Numbered from the stretch's first letter, positions 32,690-46,134 are shown. The stretch: 64,000 bases of DNA from Zygnema cylindricum (GCA_037447655.1 JBBHKE010003281.1:124001-188000); one strand, 5' to 3'. Program-made: numbers and translations. The notes: a model not told the origin generated them from the sequence alone.

Positions 32690-35285
32690 CTATTTCCTCC
32701 CTTCTCCCCCCAACACTATCTCCTCCCTTCTCCCCCCAACACTCTTTCCTCTTTTCTTCCCCAAACGTTGTTTCTATTTTCTTCCCCCAACACTGTTTCT
32801 ACCTTTTTTGCCCAACATTATCTCCTCCCTTCTCCCCCCAACACTATTTCCTCACTTTTTCCCCCAAAACTCTTTCCTCCCTTCTTCTCCCAATATTATT
32901 TTTTCCCTTCTTCCACCCATGCTATTTCCTCCCTTCTCCCCCCAACAATTTTTCCTCTCTTCTTCCCCCAAAACTATTTCTTCTTTCTTTCCCCAACGCA
33001 ATTGCCTCACTTCTTCCCCCAACACTCTTTCCTCCCTTCTTCCCCCAACAATATTTCTTCCCTTCCCCCCCCAAAACTCTTTCCTCCCTTCTTCTCCCAA
33101 TATTACTTTTTCCCTTCTTCCACCCATACTATTTCCTCCTTTCTCCCCCCAACAATTTTTCCTCTCTTCTTCCCCCGACACTATTTCTCCCTTCTTTCCC
33201 CAACGCAATTTTCTCCCTTCTTCCCCCAACTCTATTTCCTCCCTTCTTCCCCCAAACCTATTTTTCCCTTCTCCCCCCAACAATATTTCCCCTTTATTCC
33301 CCCAATACTATTTCTCCGTTCTTACCCAAAAACTATCTTCCTCTTCTGCCCCCAACACTGTTTCTCCCTTCTTTCCCCAACACTATTTCCTCGCTCCTCC
33401 CCCCAACATTCTTTTTTTCCTTCTTCCCCCAACACTATTTTTTTTTTTTATCCCCAACACTATTCCTCCTTCTTCCTCCGACACTATTTCACCATTTTCC
33501 CCCCAACACTATTTATCCCTTCTCCCCCCAAGAAAATTTCCTCCCTTCTTCCGCAAACCCTATTTCCCCCTCCTTCCCCCAACACTATTTTTCCCATCTT
33601 CCCCCAACACTATTTCTCCATTCTTCCGCCAACACTATTTCCTTCCTTCTTTCCCCCAACACCCTTTCCTCCCTTCTTTCCCCCAACACCCTTTCCTCCC
33701 TTCTTCCCCCAACACTATTTCTCCCTTGTTCACGCAACACTTTTTCTCCCTCCCCCAACACTATTTCCCCTTCTTCACCCAATAATATTTCCTCCCTTCT
33801 CCTCCAAACACTCTTTCCTCCCTTCTTCCCCCAACATTATTTCTCCCTTCTTCCCCTATATTTCTCCCTTCTCACTGCGATGCTATTTCCTTCCGTCTCC
33901 CCTAAACACCCTTTCCTCCCATATTCCCCCAACACTCTTCCTCCTTTGTTCCCCGAGGACTTTTTCTGCCTCCTTCCCCTAACTCTATATCTCCCATTTC
34001 CCCCCAACACTCTTTATCCTTTCTCCCCCCAACACTATTTCCTCCCTTCTTCCTCCAATTCAATTCCCCCCTCCTTCCCCCAACACTATATTTCCCTTCT
34101 TTACCCAACAACTCTTTCTTCCCTTCTTTTTCCAACACTCTAACCTCACTTCTTCCCCCACACTATTTTTTCCTTTCTTCCCCCAACATTATTTCCTCCA
34201 TTCTCCCCCCAACACTATTTCCTTCATTGTCCCCCCAACACTCTTTCCTCCCTTCTTTCCCCAAAACAATTTCTCTTTTCTTACCCCAACACTATTTCTC
34301 CCTTCTTCCCCCAATTATATTCCCCCCTCCTTCCCCCAACACTATTTTTCCCTTCTTTCCCCAACACTATTTCTTCCCTTCTTTTCCAACACTCTTACCT
34401 CACTTCTTCCCCCACACTATTTTTTCTTTTCTTCCCCCAACATTATTTCCTCCATTCTCCCCCCAACACTATTTCCTTCCTTGTCCCCCCAACACTCTTT
34501 CCTCCCTTCTCCCCCCAACACAATTTCTCTTTTCTTACCCCAACACTATTTCTCCCTTCTTCCCCCAATTATATTCCCCCCTCCTTCCCCCAACACTATT
34601 TTTCCCTTCTTTCCCCAACACTATTTCTTCCCTTCTTTTCCAACACTCTTACCTCACTTCTTCCCCCACACTATTTTTTCTTTTCTTCCCCCAACATTAT
34701 TTCCTCCATTCTCCCCCCAACACTATTTCCTTCCTTGTCCCCCCAACACTCTTTCCTCCCTTCTCCCCCCAACACAATTTCTCTTTTCTTTCCCCAACAC
34801 TATTTCTCCGTTGTTTCCCCAACACATTTTCTCTTTTCTTCCCCTAACACGATTTCTCTTTCCTTCCCCCAACACTATATTTCCCTTCTTTACCCAACAA
34901 CTCTTTCTTCCCTTCTTTTCCAACACTCTAACCTCACTTCTTCCCCCACACTATTTTTTCCTTTCTTCCCCCAACATTATTTCCTCCATTCTCCCCCCAA
35001 CACTATTTCCTCCCTTGTCCCCCCAACACTCTTTCCTCCCTTCTCCCCCCAACACTCTTTCCTCCCTTCGTTCCGCAACACGCCTTCCTCCCTTTTGCTC
35101 CCAGCACTATATCTCCCTTTTCCCCCAACACTTTCCTCCTTTCTCCCCTCAACACTCTTTCCTCCCTTCTTCCCCAACACTCTCTCCTCCCTTCCTCCCC
35201 TAACACTCTCTCCTCCCTTCTTCCCTCAACACTGTTTCTCCCTTCTTCCCCCAACACTATTTCCTCCCTTTTCCCCCCAACACCT
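32690..35285 (+). repeat. Large pyrimidine-strand minisatellite, unit about 24-27 bp
   Basis: About 100 units of the type cccccaacactatttcctcc plus cttctt fill 2.6 kb. A and G on this strand occur almost only in the caacact core. Higher-order repeats are visible: 254-bp units start at 34133, 34387 and 34641, with a fourth at 34921, and a period of about 207 bp links 32881 and 33088. All three plus frames are open for hundreds of codons because the units lack stops; I do not regard these as proteins. The minus strand has regularly spaced G5-G6 runs. Confidence 0.95.
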
Positions 35286-35568
35286 TAAAACTCGATCACC
35301 TAATTGCAATCCCATGTAACCTGATTGCGAGAGCATTTGCAATACAGAGTATTGTTTGCATTACTAATTAAATTACTACTTTGAAGTGATTATGTTTTCA
35401 ATATCCATGGGATTGGCCCGGTCGCATCCATTTTATTATCATAAGATATTATGGACCTTACGCCATCAGTTATTTATTCTTGTTTTATTGCTCATTTTTT
35501 TGTTTTATTTTTCTTGGGATATTACGGTTTCGATTATTCGTGTTTATGATTTTTTGTGTTTACACAAA

Positions 35569-35605
<37 letters not shown>

Positions 35606-35835
35606 TTTTTAATATATATACATATAATTTTATAATTTGTAGTTTAAAAAAATTTGAAGTTGAAAATTGGATATCCTACAATGTGACGTTTACAAAACAA
35701 AATAAGTGTAATAGTTATAAAATCAAATATAGAGGAAAAGGGAGAATTTATTGTAGTATGCATAGTCTTTCTCTTTTTAATGTATTGAATCTTAAAATAT
35801 TGGCATATGATCCCCCTTTTTTCCTCTGTCTTGTA
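35286..35835. other. AT-rich spacer with (TA)n microsatellite
   Basis: No gene seen. A (TA)n run spans about 35572-35600. The rest is AT-rich unique sequence. Confidence 0.8.
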
Positions 35836-36150
35836 ACAAACCTCTATCCTCCCCCCTTTCCCTCCCCCTCCCACTACCCCTCCCCCTGACCCTTTCCTGC
35901 CCTCCCCTCCTTTTCCCTCGACATCCCCATCCTTCTCCCTCTCCCTTCCCCTTCACCCCCTCCATATTTTTCCCCCTCCCCCTCGACCTCTCCCTCCTAC
36001 GCCCGCGCTCGTTCCCTCTCCCTTTCCCCCTCTCCCTCCCTCTCCCCCTTACCCTCCTTCCCCTCCCTCTCCAACCTCTCACTCCCCTGCCTCTCCTCCG
36101 TCCCTCCCCTCTATTCTCCCTCTTTTGTCCCCTCCTCTCTCCTCCCCCGC
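35836..36150 (+). repeat. CT-rich low-complexity tract
   Basis: Over 300 bp consist almost only of C and T in CCCTCC/CTCCC patterns. The open frame on the minus strand (G/R/E-rich) is a product of composition. Confidence 0.9.
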
Positions 36151-38811
36151 CCACGATATGCAAAATGGCACCAAAATTGCATCTGAAACGTCGACAATTT
36201 GGATCTCATTTTTTATTTCCTTTCCCATCCACCTCCTAAACCCCAAAATTATATCGGAAAAAACAGAAAAAAATTGTTTTGATGAGGAAACGAATTAATT
36301 CTTGATATCATCAACATAGGCAACAAAAAAACCGAAAATCGCAGCACTTTACTAATAGATAAAACGGACGTTTACATAGAGATAACGAATGTTTAAACGG
36401 AAAAAAAGGTGTTTTTTGTAAAATAGGGTGTTGCCACAGCGTGGTGGTCCTTTTTGACCTGGAGAGATTTGTTTGACGGACAAAACCAAATATAAAATCG
36501 AGAAGAATAAAGTATCAAAAAGAGTAGATATGGAGAATATTGGAGTTCTTCACTATTGTGCCAAAAGAACTTACACAATTTAAAAGAAAGCTTCCCTATC
36601 ATATTTGGGGACTTTGGCTTTTGATCCACTACTTAACGTGAGGAATAACATTTTTTTTAAAACCAAAAACAATTAGAACAAAAAAACAATAAGAATTTTT
36701 CATAAGCGAACAAAAAAAATTGCCTACCATGAACACTTTAAAAAGTGTAAAACAATATTAATTGTCATGATATAATGAACCTTTTGACGCAAAAGCCACA
36801 TCTACAAACTGGCAAATGAATCCGCCAAATCATTTGTTTACTTAAAGGTTTATTCTTTGCAGTATGCTTATATTATCACAACGTCATTGAAGATTTTGTT
36901 TCGCATGTAGCTCCGTTCATATTCGAATTGCCATCCAAGTTTTGTCCAATGGTGGGTAACAACAAATTATTGAGTGTTTTATTCCCTTTTGCGGTCCATT
37001 TCCTCGTCGTAACAAAAGGTTTCTTATATATTTAAAGGCCACGGAAAAAAAATCCCGATCGTATTTGGGCTATTTGTGTTTGTTCACGATCATTAGTTGA
37101 AGGCATAGATATAGAGACATCATAATAAAATGTTGAGATTTAATGAAATAAAAGCAAAAAAGGTCATCCCCACACCGTTCGACAAACATTCTTGAATTGA
37201 AACTTGATAACATTCAACTAATAGAAACCGCGGACTAGTTATTTTAAAGTATTTTTGATACACATCACTAACACAGTTATACTGGGAAATATTGCCTCAA
37301 CTGTCATACACACAATAAACAAACAACACAAAAGAACAAGCAAAACGTTTCACAAAAAAACAAAATAAATTGCTTAACAGATAAACTTTACTAACGTAAA
37401 ACGATATTAGCCATCAAACTACGACGGGCCTTTTAGCTTGAACGCCACGATAACAACCGGCAAATAAATCCTCCAAATCATTTGTCTACTCAAATTCTTA
37501 TGCTCAAAATACACTTCAATAATCATCGTCTCCATTTGTTGTGTTTGCCAACCAATATTGGTTCCAGTAACAATGTTTTCCATGTTCAAATGTTTACTTC
37601 TTCAACAAGGAGCGGGCGAGGACTATGAAAGAGGTGAGCGAGGAGGGCGAGGACGAGGTGGAGATTTTGGAGGAAGAGGAGAGGGAGGAGGGGGGGAACG
37701 AGGAGACGGTTGTTACTTCACCACTAAAAAACCATTAAGAGAAGAGAGATGATTATTTCTTGCTAGCCATACTGTTTTATGCCATATAAACAGCAATGGT
37801 TTCTCAAAAAGTGGACTGCATTGATCATCCGAGTATGGATTATGGAGATTTTTTTTCAAAACAATCAGGTATTGCAAAAGTCTTCACAAACAAAAAATTA
37901 GTAGCAACACTGAATAAAAACCATATAAAAAACTCGCATATTGTTATGCAGGTAAGATTATTTCCGTAAGTTTGTCAAACCTATAAAATAGTCTAAGAAC
38001 TTTTGAAAAGAAAAAATAAAAAAATAAACGACAAGATCTACTCATGATTACAGTTTCAAGTGGTTTTTAAGTGTTGTAACTTTATTTAACTAAAAAAAGT
38101 TAGTCGATGTGGGAATTCAACGTATATAAAAGGGAAATTTGAATTTTAATTATAAAAATCTGACTGATGAAGAAGAGGAAGAAAAAGAATAGAAGAAGAA
38201 GAAGAAGAAGACAGAAGACAGAAAAAAACCAGAAGTAAAAAAAAAAGACGGAAGAAGACAAGACAGAATAAAAAAAGACGGAAGAAGAAAGAAAAACGAA
38301 AGAAGACTAGACTGAAAAAAAAGGACAAAAGTCCTACATTAACAAACTCGAAAATTGGATTGTTTTTAAACAGAAAAAAATTAAACACCTGAAAAAAGAA
38401 ATGTCCATAAATAAAAGAAATATAGGGATTCTGAGATATAGCAAAAAATTGGATTAAGAAATTTTTATATTCATAAAACCATTGGAATGGAAAATGCAGC
38501 TAGAAATAGTATGTACAACCAAAGTTCGGAATTTTAGTTCCTATTAGCCGACTGTGGTGAGTTTATCTCCAAATGAATGGTAGATTATTTAATTCTCTAA
38601 AAAACTCATTTGCAATTGTTGGTAAAAATATTATCGCATTGAATTTTGTAGCTTATGGTTTTTTTTTTTTTTTTGTAAATAATATTATAAACCAGAAATA
38701 AACACCATATACAATTTTTTTTTGTGGTTATTTTATCGGTGAAAAAAATACATGAAAATTAAAGAAACAATTTCAGCAAACCATTAATATTTTTATAGAT
38801 ACTAATTTTCA
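36151..38811. other. AT-rich non-coding region with a diverged repeat pair and a GAA tract
   Basis: No gene supported. About 36650-36870 and 37320-37520 are diverged copies of one sequence (shared gcaaat.aatcc.ccaaatcatttgt). A purine-rich patch lies at 37610-37690 and a GAA/AAGACGGAAGAAG tract at 38158-38345. Confidence 0.65.
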
Positions 38812-39115
38812 CTATTTTTTGTCGAAAGTGGACGTACATTTGCAAATGAACTTGTTGTCCTGATTGTTGTATCCTTCATTGCATGCACATGATGCCCCGT
38901 TCTTGCCACTAGAGCAAATACCGCCTCCGCCACAAGGGCCTCCTGGTTGGGTCGCATTGCAAAAGGCCTCACAAATTTTTATGTTTCGTTGATTGCGGGA
39001 TGCACACCCGGTTGGGAGGTTTGAGTCAAACAGGCAATTGTTGTAAAGCTCGTCACAACTCGGGTCCCCGTTGCCTCCGATAACCGGCCCGGTGAAGTAG
39101 TTGGCATAAATAGTA
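38812..39115 (-). CDS. Cysteine-rich EGF-like protein, probable last exon
   Basis: The open frame runs to 39225, but a good splice acceptor (ccatttttacag, ending at 39116) suggests the exon starts at 39115. The coding part stands out from the AT-rich flanks by higher GC and no repeats. It encodes about 100 residues with ten or eleven cysteines. The end resembles an EGF-like module: C-x5-C-x8-C-x-C-NEGY-x8-C (GGGGICSSG, SCACNEGY). Upstream is YFTGPVIGGNGDPSCDELYN. Such modules sit in secreted or cell-surface proteins. The upstream exons were not found within the adjacent DNA, and no promoter is visible. The protein family is not recognised; it could be a gene fragment. Confidence 0.5.
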
Positions 39116-39225
39116 CTGTAAAAATGGTCCGCCATTGAAAAAGAATATTGCTCGGCAAGCCGTAAAACAATCCATGATATGACGTCTAGGAAATACAGGT
39201 GATCAAGAAGGCAAGCTTGATTCAT

Positions 39226-40340
39226 GTACGACAGACATAAAAGATGCGAACACTAAACCTTTCATTTCACATAGTTTAGAATTTAGTTTTCTCATTATAA
39301 TGAATTTGTTACACATGAAATACTCGTTTGACACTAAGACTGATGAGTGGGAATTTGGTTATGAAGATAAATAACGTGTGTATGACCGACGTTTTTTATT
39401 TTCATGGTCATCTTTTAAACAATTACGTTATTTGAAAATTGCAACTCTTGATATACTGCGGAGAGTCCTGAAAAACCTTAAAAAACACCTAATATAATTG
39501 TTAATAAAAATGAAACTCCATATAAGATACAATACAGTGAAGAAAAAACATTCTTCGTTAATTGTGTTAATTGTGCTTGTCAAAAGAAACAATGTTGTAT
39601 GATTTTTTTGAAACAAACTACGAGTATTTGCCCACACATTTACCCGGTAATAATCATCCAAGTAAATAGAAACAAAAAATAAAACCATTCAAAAATCTCG
39701 CCAAAGAATGATCAAAGGAAAAATGCAAAACATCATACTAAATGGCTTATATCCCAATCCCCTCCTCTCCACCCTTTTTTAGCTAAACAAAAAAAAGTGT
39801 AATCCAAAACCGACGAGGTAAAATAGGTAGAAACAAAAATACAATTTCTAATTGTGACGTTTGCACATCAGATTGATGCCAATTTCAATGCCCTCACTCC
39901 TTTTGGCTTTTCTCTTTCACCAATCATTTTTTTTCAGAATTACATATTCTTAAATAAATAAAAATAGAAAATACTACAGTCATTAGAAAAGGGAAACGTA
40001 ACTTTTATGAGAAAAACCTCAAACATCGATAAAAAGTTAAAAGGTGTGTATATTTTCTTGAAGTTATTTCTCATTAAAACTAAAATACCATTTTCTATCG
40101 TCATTGATTATTATCCTTTTTAATTCTACATCGTCATTTTTATTTGCTTTTTATTATTTTGGTTCATTGTTACGACTAACATTTACACAGTTTCATTGTT
40201 TTGGAATATTTCTTATTATTTTGATCATTTTAGTTAGTTCTATTTTCTATGTTACTTTTCATTATTCTTATTAACACTTACTAGAATATTTCAAGATTCT
40301 TATTCATATGATATAACACACTTTTTATACTTAACACGAT
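39226..40340. other. AT-rich DNA without recognisable gene
   Basis: Short open frames occur on both strands but none shows a domain. Nothing else seen. Confidence 0.6.
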
Positions 40341-40485
40341 ATAGTGTCATGTGCCTTACAAGTTTTGGAGGGATGTGAGTTGACCGATGGACGATGGAAT
40401 GCTTCCACTCAACTGGTTGATATGTAGACCTCTATGATACCAAGCATTCGCGAAACCAATATTTTCAAAAACGAAAAACAAAATC
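40341..40485 (+). repeat. Dispersed hairpin repeat core, copy 1
   Basis: Core with atagtgtcatgtg, gagttgaccgatggacgatg, gaatgcttccactcaactgg and a tail ending gaaaccaat. The inverted arms agttga/tcaact and tggaa/ttcca enclose a short loop. Confidence 0.9.
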
Positions 40486-42182
40486 AAAAGAAGATTTCAA
40501 CAATATCAATTCACAATTTTCTCACACTCAATTGCATATACTCCGCATGGACCTTGCCATCCTTGTCTCTTCCCTCATCTTTTCACCCTTCGCCTCAAAC
40601 AGGCGCAATTCATCACTAATTTACCTCGTATTTTTTATTTAAAAACAGAAATAAAACCATAAAAAACAACTTAACAATTTTTTAAACATACATTAATTTC
40701 AAATGAAAAAAAAAATGTATATTTCGATCATGTCGACTCACATGCTTTCCCCACACATATATGTACCTATGGATAATGGATCCATATATTTATATCTTAC
40801 CGCTTCCACCCCGTCCGTTATGCTTACCCACCTATACCTCAAATAAATTATTCGATTTCAAATGACGTAATTAAAAAAAGTTAAGCAAAATAAATGGACA
40901 AAACTAGAAAAATATGATGACGATGTTTCCACACCACATGGATTTAGTCACTCTCCTCAACCTCTTCTCTCTATTGCATAAAAATAACAATTTCAAACCA
41001 ATAAGAAACAAACATATGCCAAACTATAAAAAGAAAAATACACCCTTGTTAAATGCTAGGTTTTTAGTGAAAATTTATTTTAAAGATATTCCGCTTCCCC
41101 GCCCTCTATGCTTTACCTACCTTCACCTGCCTTCTCCTCCCCACCTGTTTTCTTGATGAATTAACAAAAGTTTCCAAAATTTAATTTTCTTAAATGTAAA
41201 CTGAAGATAAGCATCAAGGCTTTAAAAATAAATACTTTTCAAAAAACAAAAAATTAATAAATTGAAAAGTGAACGTAAAAATAAAGAGAAATTCGATTTT
41301 ATTGGCTTCTATCATTGATTTTTTAAATATTATTTCTTATCATTTATTTTTTACTATTATTATCATTATAAATACTCCTAATATTTTCAGATCTTATTTT
41401 TACTATTGAACATTTTGTAAATTATTGGTTATTGTTTCACAATTTTCTATGACAGATTATAACCATTTTTTATTCTTAATATCTATTTTTGGCAATCATT
41501 ATTGTAAAATTATAAATTGCTATATTTAAATGATATTTCTGTTGTTATTTTTTTTTTTTTGATTTTTACGATTCTTTTTAAAATTCTTATTAACAAGATT
41601 GTTATTACTATTATTTTATTATTACCTGTTAATATCAATAATAGTATTATTCTCATTGTCATTCTTACCACTTCTATTTATGATTATTGTTATACATAGA
41701 AAATAATGACTTCTACGTATTTAAAAAAATGAACTTGTATTTCTACAATGACAAAAAAACCAGGATAAAATAATAACAAAGGTTATTTTTATTAATTTTA
41801 GTGATAATAATAATGTTACAAAAAATAATTGTACAGAAAAAGATATGAAACTAGAAAAAAAAATTAAAACACTTAAAAAAAAAAGACACGAGTGGGTTTA
41901 TGTTATGACCTTCTCGCTCTTATACTTTTCTTTGGATGAAAGAAAAAAATCGCAATCCATTACAAAAAGAATCACTTTTAAAAAAAAAATTACACATCCG
42001 CAAAATTACACTCCCTCTCCATTTCCACAATTAAGTAACGTAAATTACCATAATTGTTTTTTTTTTTATAAAACATAAAAATCAAAAAATAAACATCTCT
42101 GTTCACAATCGTCGACGCGGTGAACCATTTTTTTGGCTATAAACAAATTCCAATTAGAACACACTTTTGATGCACAACAAAA
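40486..42182. other. AT-rich spacer between repeat cores
   Basis: No gene seen. It contains poly-T and poly-A runs and ATT-rich stretches (41310-41700). Confidence 0.6.
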
Positions 42183-42272
42183 CCATAGTGTCATGTATCT
42201 TACATGTATTCGAGGGATGGTAGTTGATCGATGGACGATGGAACATTTCCACCCAATCGGTTGCGAGATAAA
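42183..42272 (+). repeat. Dispersed hairpin repeat core, copy 2
   Basis: ccatagtgtcatgta...gttgatcgatggacgatgg; the inner stem is kept as tggaa/ttcca although the loop changed to cat. Confidence 0.85.
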
Positions 42273-42884
42273 TTTCTTTGCCAACAAACATCCACAACAC
42301 CGATGTAAAAATATAAAAAAATCGATATATCGAGGAAAAAAAACCATACAAAATTATAATTTTCCCACACGTGAACGCATTGGTTGCGTGCACCTTGCCC
42401 ATCTCATCCTTTCCCCACTCATCACCACCGCCTGCTATCAGTTTTAGTATAAACTATCGGTAATATTTTTCTTGTTTTGTTAGAAAACAAAAAAAAAGAA
42501 AACATCTTACCCTCATCATACTCATTTTACAAATCATGTCAATTCATGTCAAAAAGTACATGTTTCTCCATATCTTTCAACACACATACATGTGCATATG
42601 GACGATACATGTGTGTTATCTCTTACAACCTATCCCTTTTTCTTTTCCTCGCTTACTTAAAAGACCACTTTTATATTTCAAATGGCTTAAATAAAAATAA
42701 TACAACCGCCAAAAGATGCGCAAAACCAAAAAAAATGAAACTCTAAAAATTACAAAAAAATTAGTAGCAAATTTTAATGTTTCCACACCACATGCATATC
42801 GACGCTCTCTCACCTCTCTCATTTTTTTGCGTTTAAAATAAAGTTGTAAACCAATAATAAAAAAAAATATCGCTATACTAAAAT
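42273..42884. other. AT-rich spacer
   Basis: No gene seen. The sequence after the core resembles that after the other cores (acaattttcccacac..gcatt..ttgc). Confidence 0.6.
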
Positions 42885-44082
42885 ACTTGCTCCTCCCCCT
42901 CTTCCCCCTCCCTTCTCTTTTCTCCACCTCTCCACCTCCTTTTCCCCCTCTCCCTCTCCCTTCCTTTCCACATCTCCTCTCATCTTTTCTCCCTCTCACT
43001 ACCTCTCCTCCTCTCCCTCTATCCCTTTTTCCCCCTCTCCCCCTCTACAACTCTCCCACTCTAAAATTTTCTCCCTCTCCCTTGTACCCGCTACCCCTCC
43101 ACTTTCTTCCCCACCCTCTCCACCTTCCCGCCCTCTCTCCCTTCCCTCCGCCTCCAGCAAAACCTCCCCCTCCCGCTCCCCTTCCAGCTCCATCTCCACC
43201 TCAACCTCCAGCTCCTCTTCCCCCTCTTCCTCCCCCTCCAATTCTCCTCGGCCTCCCCCTCCCTCGCCCCCCCCTCGCCCTCCTACTCGCTCTCCTCGTC
43301 CTCCTACCCTTCCCACTTCCATTTCCCTCCCCCTCCCTCTGTCTTTGCCTTTTCCCTACCTCTTCTACTTTCCCCTCCCCCTCCCTCTCCACCTCCCCGT
43401 CCCCATACCCTTCCTCCTCCCTTTCCCCCTCCTCCTCCACCTCGCCTTCGTCCGTTTCAGCTCTCTCTCTCTCCCGCTCCCGCTCCCTCTCCCTCTCATT
43501 TCTCCTCTCTCTTTCCCTCTGCTTCTGCTTGTGCTGCTACCGCTGTCGCTGCTAATACCACTCCCTCTCCCTGTCCATCTCCCTCTCCTCTCCCTTTACC
43601 TCTGCTTCGCCCGCTGTCACTGCCGCTGTTGCTTCCGCTACCTCTCCCTTTCTCCCCCTAGCCTTCTCCCTCAACCTTTCCCTCTCCCTCTCCCTCTTCC
43701 TCTCCCTCGACCTCACCCTCCACCTCGCCCTGGGCCTCGCCCTCGCCCTCTGCCTCCCTCTCCCTCTTCCTCTCCCTCTCCCTTTCCCTCTCCCTCTTCC
43801 TCTCACGCTTTATCTCTTTCTCTTCCCCTTTCTCCCTCTTCCCTCTCCCCCCCCCCTTCCCCTTTCCCCTGCCCCTCCCCCTCCCCCTCCTCCCCCTCTT
43901 TTCCTGTACCTCTTCCTCTCACTATTCTATCCCTCTCTTTTGTACTCCCTCTCCCTCTCCCCTTTCCTCTCCCTCTCTTTCTCCCTCTCCCTATCCCTCC
44001 CGTCTCGCTCTCCCTATATTTTCCCTTCTCCCTATCCCTCCTCTCCCTCTCCTCTCGACTCTCTCCCTCTCCCCTATCAATC
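42885..44082 (+). repeat. 1.2-kb CT-rich low-complexity tract
   Basis: CTCCCT/CCCTCTCC patterns throughout, in parts with regular 6-bp periods (ctccct). Long P/S/L frames on the plus and G/E/R frames on the minus strand reflect composition only. Confidence 0.95.
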
Positions 44083-44400
44083 TTGAATTTAATAAAAGAT
44101 AATCCGTTCAATATTTTTAACAAACCAACTAATAAATCCATAATATAAGTACTCACACGAAAATAGGAGAAAAAGACATATTTTTAAATTGTCGTTTTTC
44201 GATACACATCTATTTCAATCACGATCTCTTTACCGCCTTTGCTCCCTCTACCCTACCCAATCCTCCTCATTTTTTCCTTTTTTCCAACAATAAGACACGT
44301 AAATTTCTTTGATAAGGTTTTCTTAAATAAATGTGAAAAATGAACAATTTTTTGCAACAAACCATTTATATTTAAACTACACTTTTGATATGTAATACAA
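44083..44400. other. AT-rich spacer
   Basis: No gene seen. The segment just before the next core (gcaacaaaccattta..aaactacacttttgat) recurs before other cores. Confidence 0.65.
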
Positions 44401-44528
44401 CCATAGTGTCATGTCTCTTACAAGCTTACGAGGTTCGCCAGTTGACCGATGGACGATGGAATGCGCCCACTCAACAGGTTGTTATGTAGACGTCTGTGAC
44501 ACGGGGCATTTACAAAACCAGTCATAGG
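44401..44528 (+). repeat. Dispersed hairpin repeat core, copy 3
   Basis: ccatagtgtcatgtctctta, gttgaccgatggacgatgg, and the tail tgtgacacggggcat...aaaccagtcatagg. Confidence 0.9.
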
Positions 44529-45501
44529 AAGACACCTTAAAAAATAAATATCGAAAGGACAAAAAAACAATGTCATTTTACAATTTTCCTACACACGATC
44601 GCATTTGTTTGTATACATCCTTCCCTCCTACCCAAAAGCTTTGGTACACTCATTACTTATTGTATTCGTGCTTAACAAAAAAAAAAATCACACTAACATA
44701 AAATAAATATATTCAGTTTGTAACAACAAATATGAATAGTTTTAAATTGAGATGGTTAAGCAAAAAATAACTTCAAATGATAAAATACATGTTTTATCCA
44801 TACTTCCCTTGCACATTCAAATACCAATTGGTAACGAATATACGTAATATTCATATCTTATCTTTGCACACCATTTATTTTGCTTTCTTTTCTTTATTTT
44901 AACTGAATTATTTGATATGAAATTACAAAAATAAAAAGCTACAACAATGAAAAAGTAGACTAAAAAAATTGTTAAAAAACAAAAGGGAAAAAACAAAAAC
45001 AAATTGCTATGTCAACCCACGTAAATTTAGTCACTCACCTTACCACGCTCGTGTTGCCAATAAAACAAGAAAAATTGCAAACCAATCGAAATTTATATAA
45101 TTAATTGAATGCAATATTTTCAATCTAAATCTTCTTTAAACAAAGTTATTTATCCTCGGCCCCTTTTTTTCCCAGCCCCAGCCCTCCTCCCCTCCTATAT
45201 TTTTTCTCCTATGAATTTACTTAAATCTCCAAAATTTAGATTTTAATATTTTTTCATTAATAATTTCATTGTTGTTAATATAAACGACTTTTTATTATTT
45301 TCTACATCCGTTTATTTATTTTGTTGTTTCTTCATTTCTTTTCTATTAATATTAATTCATTTTTTTATAACTATCTTCTCTTATTGTTTTTTTTTTCTTA
45401 TTTTTTTTCCATATTTGTCACTAATCTATATTATTTAATAATGTTTTACTTTATTATTTTTCATATTTATTTAAAAATTTCCTTATTTTAAGCAATGTAT
45501 T
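44529..45501. other. AT-rich spacer
   Basis: No gene seen. Confidence 0.6.
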
Positions 45502-45614
45502 ATATCTTACAAATATTGGAGGAGGCTCAGTTGACCAATGGACGATGGAATGCTTCCACTCAACTGGTTTTTATGCAGCCATCTGTGACGACAAGCATTC
45601 CAAGAAACCAATCA
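45502..45614 (+). repeat. Dispersed hairpin repeat core, copy 4
   Basis: cagttgaccaatggacgatg, gaatgcttccactcaactgg, and the tail atctgtgacgacaagcattc. Confidence 0.9.
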
Positions 45615-46134
45615 AAGAAAAATAAAAATCAAACATCAAAGGAAAAAAAAATACAATTGACATTTTTCACACACAATCACATTTTTTTGCAACTGTTTTC
45701 CACTCCCCCCCCCCTCCTTGTATTTTTTACCTTTGCGTTTTTCCCCTTCTCTTGCTACATTTGTCAATTATTTTTTCTATTTTAATGGGAATGAAGGAAA
45801 AGACTTCGATTCTTATAATTAAAAGTTAAATGGTAGAAACAAAAAAACAAATAATAAAGCTACATAACAAGAAACTACTTCGAAGAGGAAAAGAAAAAAC
45901 TAATCTTACAGGTCAATCTCCTTTCAGCCTCCTCTTAGCCCTCCCTCCCTTCCCCCCCCCCCCCCCCCCCTCCCCACCGCCTCTCCACCCCTCTTTTTGG
46001 CTTTTCCCACCATCGAAAAATAAAATTAGAAATACAGAAAAAAACCTTCGATTTTGACAAACTTGAAAATAATTATGTGGTGAATTTATTTTTGCAACAA
46101 GACTATTCCATACACACCACTTTATGCGCATCAC
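45615..46134. other. AT-rich spacer with C-run
   Basis: No gene seen. A run of about 19 C lies near 45952-45970. Confidence 0.6.

Noticed and set aside
32690-35285. Regular repeat considered as a CRISPR array
   Set aside because: There are no unique spacers, units are head-to-tail and variable, and the genome is eukaryotic.
32629-35319. Proline/serine/phenylalanine-rich open frames of 190-500 codons
   Set aside because: Three overlapping frames are open at once in a stop-free minisatellite; there is no domain or codon signature.
42887-44148. P/S/L-rich plus frames and R/G/E-rich minus frames
   Set aside because: They follow from CT-rich composition; both strands are open and nothing resembles a known protein.
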